Assembly (NCBI GenBank): GCA_012965625.1
Contig: DTSC01000476.1
Coordinates: 1-20,140, forward strand
DNA length: 20,140 nt
Direction: 5' to 3'
Source of the DNA: Flavobacteriales bacterium
GTDB taxonomy: Bacteria; Bacteroidota; Bacteroidia; NORP154
The position numbers and the translations under genes are program-made. The notes under the pieces are model-generated. The model was not told the DNA's origin. It saw only the letters and a program-made list of their open reading frames with translations, and ran no database searches. This document shows, in pieces, positions 15,638-20,140 of this stretch. The stretch's first letter is position 1, and each line of letters starts with the position of its first letter.

Positions 15638-17419
15638 CTATTCAAAGATCAGTTTCCCTGACCATCGATTTTTTCCTGATATAAGATTAACAAAATAGAG
15701 GCCATTGGCAAGTTCATTCTTTTCAATATTAAACTCATGGCTATTTACAGCTTGGTATGTCCTCACCAACTTTCCAAAGGTGTCATATAGCTCGACTTTT
15801 GCGTCGTTATTTAAGCTAGCCTTTATAATAATTTTGGCTGTATTACTACTTGGGTTTGGATATATGTCTAACCCATGTGTTTGATTAGCTAAAGATTCAG
15901 CGATATTAGTTGATGAAGTATTTATGACTGTAATATTCTGGCAGTTAAAATCGCTGCCACAGCTATCCGCTATTGTAAGGCAAACATTATATATGCCAGA
16001 TGAAGCATAGGTATAGCTTGGATCTTGTGATGTTGATGTACCTACACCATCACCAAAATCCCATGTATATGTTGCGCTACCTGCGACTGTACTCGAATCA
16101 TTAAATGTTACGTCCGTGCCAGTAGTATCATAAGAGAAACTAGCTGTAGGTGGCGGACAACCTGAAGAATCTATAACCATTACTGGTTGGCAGGTCAAAT
16201 CACTGCCACAGCTATCCGCTATTGTAAGGCATACATTGTATGTCCCCGAATTATTATAGATATAACTTGGATCTTGTTGCGTGGAGGAACCACTGCCATC
16301 ACCAAAATCCCATGTATATGTTGCCATACCTGAGAAGGCACTCAAATTGGTAAATGTTACGTCCAAACTAGTAGCGGAATATGAAAAACTGGCGGTTGGC
16401 ATAGAACATCCCGCTGTATCAAGTGTATAGCTGCAAATAGAAGAGCCGCCACAAACAAATTGGTAAAGGAAGTTTTTGGACATTGTTACCAGAGTGTCAT
16501 AATAGGCCGCACTACCTACATGGGGAACGTGATCCTGGCCTGGCCACGGTTCAAAGCAATGATTCATCCCCAGGTTCTCCGCCCTTTCGTGAACGGAGCT
16601 ACTGCCATCAATCATCATTATAGGAAAAATCCCAACCATGTAAATAATATCAGTACCATACGGTACAGTGCCATCAGCATCACCATGAAAGCTGATAACA
16701 GGCGTGTTGCCAGCTTCCATCCACGCCGTATCACGCAAGGCTCCAGCAGAATTGATAATTGCCTTTACATTACCGCGATAGCCGGGGTTTCCACTATTCC
16801 CTTCAATGCCTCCACCTAATCCTGCTTGGGAAGTGTCTATGTAGTTTGTAGGCATTTCACTCTCTTTGTCCAGGTATGCCAGGTGTACAGCCATAACGCC
16901 TCCCGCAGAAACACCTCCAAAGAATATATTGTTGGTATCAATGCCATAGGTATTGCCATTTTCTGTATAATCCTTTTTGAAAAATCGTACCGCAGCACGG
17001 GCATCGTGCACAGCCCTGATCACCGTTTCCGTTGCATCTATTGAGTCAGGTCCAGGAAAGGGGATGCCATTCATTCCAAGTCTATAACTCATAGATGCTG
17101 TTACATAGCCCATTTTTGCAAAATCCTCTGCTAAAGGAACAACATCTGTCCCAGTTCTGCTTCCACCGATAAAGCTACCACCGTGGGCCCAGATAATAAG
17201 GGGGCGCTCAGGCATCGTATCTCCTTGTGGCTCAAATACATCTAAAAATAAGTTCTCATTTGAACCCGTGAGGCTTGTGTTTTGTCCGTATTGTATGTCT
17301 GCAGTTTTGTCGAAGCCTGTAAAAACAGGATCAAGATATCTGCCAGTACTGCAATCTTGTGCAATGGCTGAGAGAGAAAAGATGCTAATTGAAATGAATG
17401 AAATTATTTGGGTTTTCAT
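15638..17419 (-). CDS. Secreted alpha/beta hydrolase (carboxylesterase-like) with two PKD domains and a T9SS type A sorting domain
   Basis: This 593-residue secreted enzyme starts with a signal peptide ending SAIAQ (residue 21). The hydrolase domain (about 22-325) has the oxyanion motif HGG at 79-81 (WAHGGSFIGGS), the nucleophile elbow GGVSAGG with S171, an acidic residue D249 in HGDADGTVPYG, and a likely catalytic H297 in GQDHVPH. This is typical of carboxylesterase/BD-FAE-type esterases. PKD domains follow at 341-416 and 424-499, each with YTWDFGDG, and residues 517-593 are a type A T9SS CTD (LDIYPNPSS, VELYDTFGKLVRTY, LANGLYFVNL, KLIF). It should be exported across the outer membrane and released or attached. 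The gene lies 32 bp after fadL on the same strand, so they probably form a unit. The substrate is unknown. Confidence 0.88.
   Translation of the reverse strand: MKTQIISFISISIFSLSAIAQDCSTGRYLDPVFTGFDKTADIQYGQNTSLTGSNENLFLDVFEPQGDTMPERPLIIWAHGGSFIGGSRTGTDVVPLAEDFAKMGYVTASMSYRLGMNGIPFPGPDSIDATETVIRAVHDARAAVRFFKKDYTENGNTYGIDTNNIFFGGVSAGGVMAVHLAYLDKESEMPTNYIDTSQAGLGGGIEGNSGNPGYRGNVKAIINSAGALRDTAWMEAGNTPVISFHGDADGTVPYGTDIIYMVGIFPIMMIDGSSSVHERAENLGMNHCFEPWPGQDHVPHVGSAAYYDTLVTMSKNFLYQFVCGGSSICSYTLDTAGCSMPTASFSYSATSLDVTFTNLSAFSGMATYTWDFGDGSGSSTQQDPSYIYNNSGTYNVCLTIADSCGSDLTCQPVMVIDSSGCPPPTASFSYDTTGTDVTFNDSSTVAGSATYTWDFGDGVGTSTSQDPSYTYASSGIYNVCLTIADSCGSDFNCQNITVINTSSTNIAESLANQTHGLDIYPNPSSNTAKIIIKASLNNDAKVELYDTFGKLVRTYQAVNSHEFNIEKNELANGLYFVNLISGKNRWSGKLIFE
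15923..16399 (-). repeat. Near-identical tandem PKD-coding units (249-bp period)
   Basis: The two PKD-coding units are offset by exactly 249 bp (83 codons). Two 29-bp stretches are identical between them: 15954-15982 with 16203-16231, and 16047-16075 with 16296-16324. Silent positions are also conserved in these cores, which indicates a fairly recent duplication or gene conversion. Confidence 0.9.
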
Positions 17420-17451
17420 GATTGGCGATTTTTATTTGTGAATCATTTATG

Positions 17452-18732
17452 TTAAAAAATATATTCCAGGGAAAACCCTGGGATGAATGCTTTTGCCTTC
17501 CACGTGCCTCCAAACCCTGTTTCAAGGTTGGTGTCAGTGCGTTCTGCTCCTTCAATGTACAGGAAGGAGAGGTTTATATTAAAGTGCTCAGATACAAGCA
17601 TACTTGCCCCAGCAGTAATACCGACTTTATTGGCTCCAGGCGTCTCAGGAGTGATAAAGCCATCCTCAACCGGTGTCATGTCAAAATAGGTTCCTGCACG
17701 AATAGTAAATTTCTCATTTTGTTTATTTTCAACTCCAATTCTAAATATCAGCGTGTTTCTATAATGCCTTGGAGAGCGGATGTCTTCGAGCTTATCCGTG
17801 TTTTCTGCAAAATCAAATACCAGGGAATCATAAATGCTCCATCCCACTGAACTAATGTCACAAGCCAGTGTGGTCTTTTCGGAGAGCTCATATCCAATTC
17901 CGAAGTTAATGACTTGGGGCAAGCTGATGCTTGTCGAGAAACTTGTAGAAGGAAAATATTCTTTTAATGACGAAGGAACGCTGAAAGTGGCTGTGCCTTC
18001 TTCTTCCTTTACCGTTACAGATGAACGATAAGATGCTCCAAGTGATAATCTGTCAGAGACCTGATAGTAGAGGCCGGCATTCATTCCATGTCCGGAAGCA
18101 GCGCCTTCCAGGATACCCTCTCCATATTCTCCATTTGCATTTGCCGTCGGAACTCCTTTGCGCAGGTAGAAGCTTCCAAATCCATATACATGTGCTATGC
18201 CTAGCCCAAGCTTATCACTAAGCTGAAATCCAAGAGTTGTTTGAAGGAAAATAATTTTTAACGACATCTCCCTTAAAACAAATTGGCCCAGCCAATCATC
18301 CTCATATTTTATACTGCTTCCAAATGGAGTATAGGCAGCAAAACCAAGATTCCATTTGGCATTCTTCTTCTCTTTGCTTCCAGAAGTATCTGCTTTTCCA
18401 TACAGCTGCTGGTGGCGAAACGAGGTGTAGAATGTAAAAGGAGTGCCAATTCCCGGAACATTATTGCTTGTATAGGTGCCAGGATAATTTTCCTGAAAGG
18501 CAAGTCGTGAGATAATAAAGCTGGCACCAAGCTCAATATGGCTTTTTTCAACAAATGCAAAAGCACCCGGATTAAAAAATGAAGTGCTAGCACCGCTTAT
18601 CAGGGAAGTGCCACAATGACCCATGCCGTTTTGCTTCTGGCCCTGTAGATTAACCTGGAACCCACCTGCGCTTACAAGCATGGTGAAACAACAGGCAATT
18701 GATAAGGAAATACTATGGTTTACAAATCTCAT
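17452..18732 (-). CDS. OmpP1/FadL-family outer-membrane transporter
   Basis: This 426-residue beta-barrel is predicted to let hydrophobic compounds, such as fatty acids, cross the outer membrane. A signal peptide (about 1-22) ends in VSAGGF. The mature N-terminus, GFQVNLQGQKQNGMGHCG, and the following STSFFNPGAFAF are the classic FadL/OmpP1 hatch and Asn-Pro-Gly signature. The protein ends in LEYIF, with an aromatic last residue as expected for BAM-dependent barrels. The length matches the family. A secreted esterase gene follows 32 bp downstream, and nadE lies 73 bp upstream on the same strand. Hydrophobic uptake is known for the family, while the actual substrate here is not identified. Confidence 0.9.
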   Translation of the reverse strand: MRFVNHSISLSIACCFTMLVSAGGFQVNLQGQKQNGMGHCGTSLISGASTSFFNPGAFAFVEKSHIELGASFIISRLAFQENYPGTYTSNNVPGIGTPFTFYTSFRHQQLYGKADTSGSKEKKNAKWNLGFAAYTPFGSSIKYEDDWLGQFVLREMSLKIIFLQTTLGFQLSDKLGLGIAHVYGFGSFYLRKGVPTANANGEYGEGILEGAASGHGMNAGLYYQVSDRLSLGASYRSSVTVKEEEGTATFSVPSSLKEYFPSTSFSTSISLPQVINFGIGYELSEKTTLACDISSVGWSIYDSLVFDFAENTDKLEDIRSPRHYRNTLIFRIGVENKQNEKFTIRAGTYFDMTPVEDGFITPETPGANKVGITAGASMLVSEHFNINLSFLYIEGAERTDTNLETGFGGTWKAKAFIPGFSLEYIF

Positions 18733-18749
18733 TTTTTATGCAAGCATAA

Positions 18750-18757
18750 CAAATGTA
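18750..18757 (-). promoter_or_regulatory. Candidate -7 promoter box for fadL-esterase
   Basis: On the minus strand TACATTTG matches TAnnTTTG exactly, ending 18 bp before the fadL ATG in the 73-bp gap after nadE. No clear -33 TTG is seen at the usual distance. If real, fadL and the esterase can be transcribed apart from nadE. Confidence 0.38.
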
Positions 18758-18805
18758 TCAAATAAATTGATAAAGGATAATTGTAAATCTATTTGCCTGA
18801 ATTCC

Positions 18806-20140
18806 TTAGGCCAAATACTTTCCGGTAATTGGCATTCTTCTGCCCATGCCAAATGCTTTGGATGAAACCCTTAATATTGGCGGGGTTTGAAATCTTTTAT
18901 ATTCATTGGTGTTGATCAGCTTGAGCACCTTCCTTACTAGTTCTTTATCGTATCCCTGCTCTATGATCTCATTAGGCCCTTTGCGCAGCTCAATGTATTG
19001 ATATAATATCTTGTCCAAAATATCGTACTCGGGAAGTGAATCAGTATCCTTTTGATTTGGCCTTAGCTCTGCTGAGGGTGGTTTGGCAAGAATATTTACA
19101 GGAATAATTTCCTCATCCCTATTTATGAATTTGGCCAATTCATAAACTTCTGTTTTATAAACATCACCTAAAACGGATAAGCCTCCAGCCATATCGCCAT
19201 AGAGCGTGCCATAACCCACAGCAGCTTCACTCTTGTTAGAGGTGTTAAGAAGAATATGCCCAAATTTATTGGCTATTGCCATTAATAAGACGCCTCGTGT
19301 TCTTGCCTGCATGTTTTCCTCAGCCAAACCAAATTCAGTTCCTTCAAATTGGGTTTTGAGACTATTGTCAAATGCCTTGGCAATTTCTTCAATCCCTATA
19401 AGTTCATGAGAACAGCCCAAATTTTCAACCAGCTGCTTAGCATCAAAAACTGAATGGTCTGATGAGAATTTTGAAGGCATAAGCACTGCTTTAACATTTT
19501 CTTTTCCCAATGCACGTTCTGCAAGCACCAGGGTTACCGCTGAATCAATGCCTCCTGATAAGCCAAGGATGGCTTTTCCTAAACCTGATTTATAAAAATA
19601 ATCGCGGATACCCAATACTAATGCATGGTAGATTTTCTCTGTTTTATTATATGATTCCTGCTCGTTTTTTTCTTGTTTCAACTCATCTTTGATATCGACA
19701 ATTTGAAGATCCTCCTCAAAGTATTTCAGCTGTTTTACAATATCACCATTCTTGCTCATTTGAAAAGAGCCCCCATCAAATATCAGCTCGGTCTGAGCCC
19801 CTACATGGTTAACAAATACGATGGGCATCTTGTATTTTAGGGCATTTTCTTTAAAGGCTATTTTCCTTTCCTTATCATGGTCATAAGTAAAAGGAGAGGC
19901 CGAGATATTGATAATTATATCTGGATCTTGTTTTGTTAAATGGGCCATAGGGCAATCTTTATAAAGCTGCTTGCTGCCTACATTCCACAAGTCCTCACAA
20001 ACAGTAATGGCAATCTTTTTGTTGCCAAATCCAACTACCTGAAATTCATTGCCGGGTTCAAAATATCGATATTCATCAAAAATATCATAGGTAGGAAGCA
20101 GGGCTTTTCTATGCACTGATTGAACCTTGCCATCAGCCAG
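18806..20140 (-). CDS. nadE: Glutamine-dependent NAD+ synthetase, 5'-partial
   Basis: The gene enters from the right edge, so its first part is missing. It makes NAD+ from nicotinate adenine dinucleotide, with ammonia supplied by its own glutaminase (nitrilase-like) domain. The visible N-terminal part holds the lysine region RKALLPTYDIFDEYRYFEPG and the catalytic cysteine in TVCEDLWN. The synthetase domain has the PP-loop GLSGGIDSAVTLVLAERALG, then NTSNKSEAAVGYGTLYGDMA and AKPPSAELRPNQKDTDSLP. The C-terminus FGMGRRMPITGKYLA is typical of this bifunctional form. A GTG at 20116 could be mistaken for a start, but the frame stays open to the edge and residues before it (LADGKVQS) fit the family, so the true start lies outside. 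Confidence 0.94.
   Translation of the reverse strand: MADGKVQSVHRKALLPTYDIFDEYRYFEPGNEFQVVGFGNKKIAITVCEDLWNVGSKQLYKDCPMAHLTKQDPDIIINISASPFTYDHDKERKIAFKENALKYKMPIVFVNHVGAQTELIFDGGSFQMSKNGDIVKQLKYFEEDLQIVDIKDELKQEKNEQESYNKTEKIYHALVLGIRDYFYKSGLGKAILGLSGGIDSAVTLVLAERALGKENVKAVLMPSKFSSDHSVFDAKQLVENLGCSHELIGIEEIAKAFDNSLKTQFEGTEFGLAEENMQARTRGVLLMAIANKFGHILLNTSNKSEAAVGYGTLYGDMAGGLSVLGDVYKTEVYELAKFINRDEEIIPVNILAKPPSAELRPNQKDTDSLPEYDILDKILYQYIELRKGPNEIIEQGYDKELVRKVLKLINTNEYKRFQTPPILRVSSKAFGMGRRMPITGKYLA

Noticed and set aside
15618..15640. Bidirectional terminator between the convergent SGNH and esterase genes
   Set aside because: Only 15 bp separate the stops and I see no stable stem with a T run on either strand.
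17422..17850. A 142-codon plus-strand frame opposite fadL
   Set aside because: It is antisense to a clear FadL gene, has a cysteine-rich arbitrary composition, and shows no recognisable domain.
20111..20116. GTG at 20116 as the start of nadE
   Set aside because: The frame is open to the window edge and the residues before it fit the NadE family, so the gene is truncated by the window rather than starting here.

Overview
The window is chromosomal DNA of a Bacteroidota bacterium, most likely of the Cytophagales or a related free-living, gliding-type lineage. The signs are type IX secretion system (T9SS) parts and cargo (PorU2/PorV2-like proteins, a PorP/SprF protein, a type B CTD adhesin and a type A CTD esterase), weak Shine-Dalgarno signals, several TTG-type starts, TAnnTTTG-like promoter boxes, a low G+C content, and 'xxSC' lipoprotein and 'A-Q' signal peptides. 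All the genes look intact and densely packed. I see no RNA gene, IS element, phage gene or CRISPR array, and no gene-free stretch longer than 207 bp.

Layout. Positions 1-2340 (minus) hold a porV2-porU2 pair; the PorU-like gene runs off the left edge just as its peptidase domain begins. Positions 2548-4250 (plus) hold pssA (phosphatidylserine synthase), purS (FGAM synthase small subunit) and trmB (tRNA m7G46 methyltransferase). Positions 4231-7923 carry a divergent cyanophycin module: cyanophycinase (minus) and a full-length cyanophycin synthetase (plus), followed by an alkyltransferase-like DNA-repair protein. Positions 8433-12733 hold an apparent two-gene operon: a large secreted SprB-like adhesin with a type B T9SS C-terminal domain, and a PorP/SprF barrel fused to a repeat region and an OmpA peptidoglycan-binding domain. 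Positions 12776-14208 hold two Fe-S cluster maturation genes (mrp/apbC and nfu), and directly after them is an SGNH-fold lipoprotein that appears to lack its catalytic residues. Positions 15638-20140 (minus) read nadE (cut at the right edge), a FadL-type outer-membrane channel, and a secreted alpha/beta hydrolase with two PKD domains.

How the genes work together. Three separate loci deal with the cell surface through the T9SS: the PorU2/PorV2 pair, the adhesin with its SprF-like partner, and the FadL/esterase pair, which may release and import hydrophobic products. The cyanophycin genes imply that the cell can make and degrade a nitrogen storage polymer. The most unusual points are the PorP-repeat-OmpA fusion next to its probable cargo, the degenerate SGNH active site, the poly-G tract in the adhesin gene, and the nearly identical PKD duplication.
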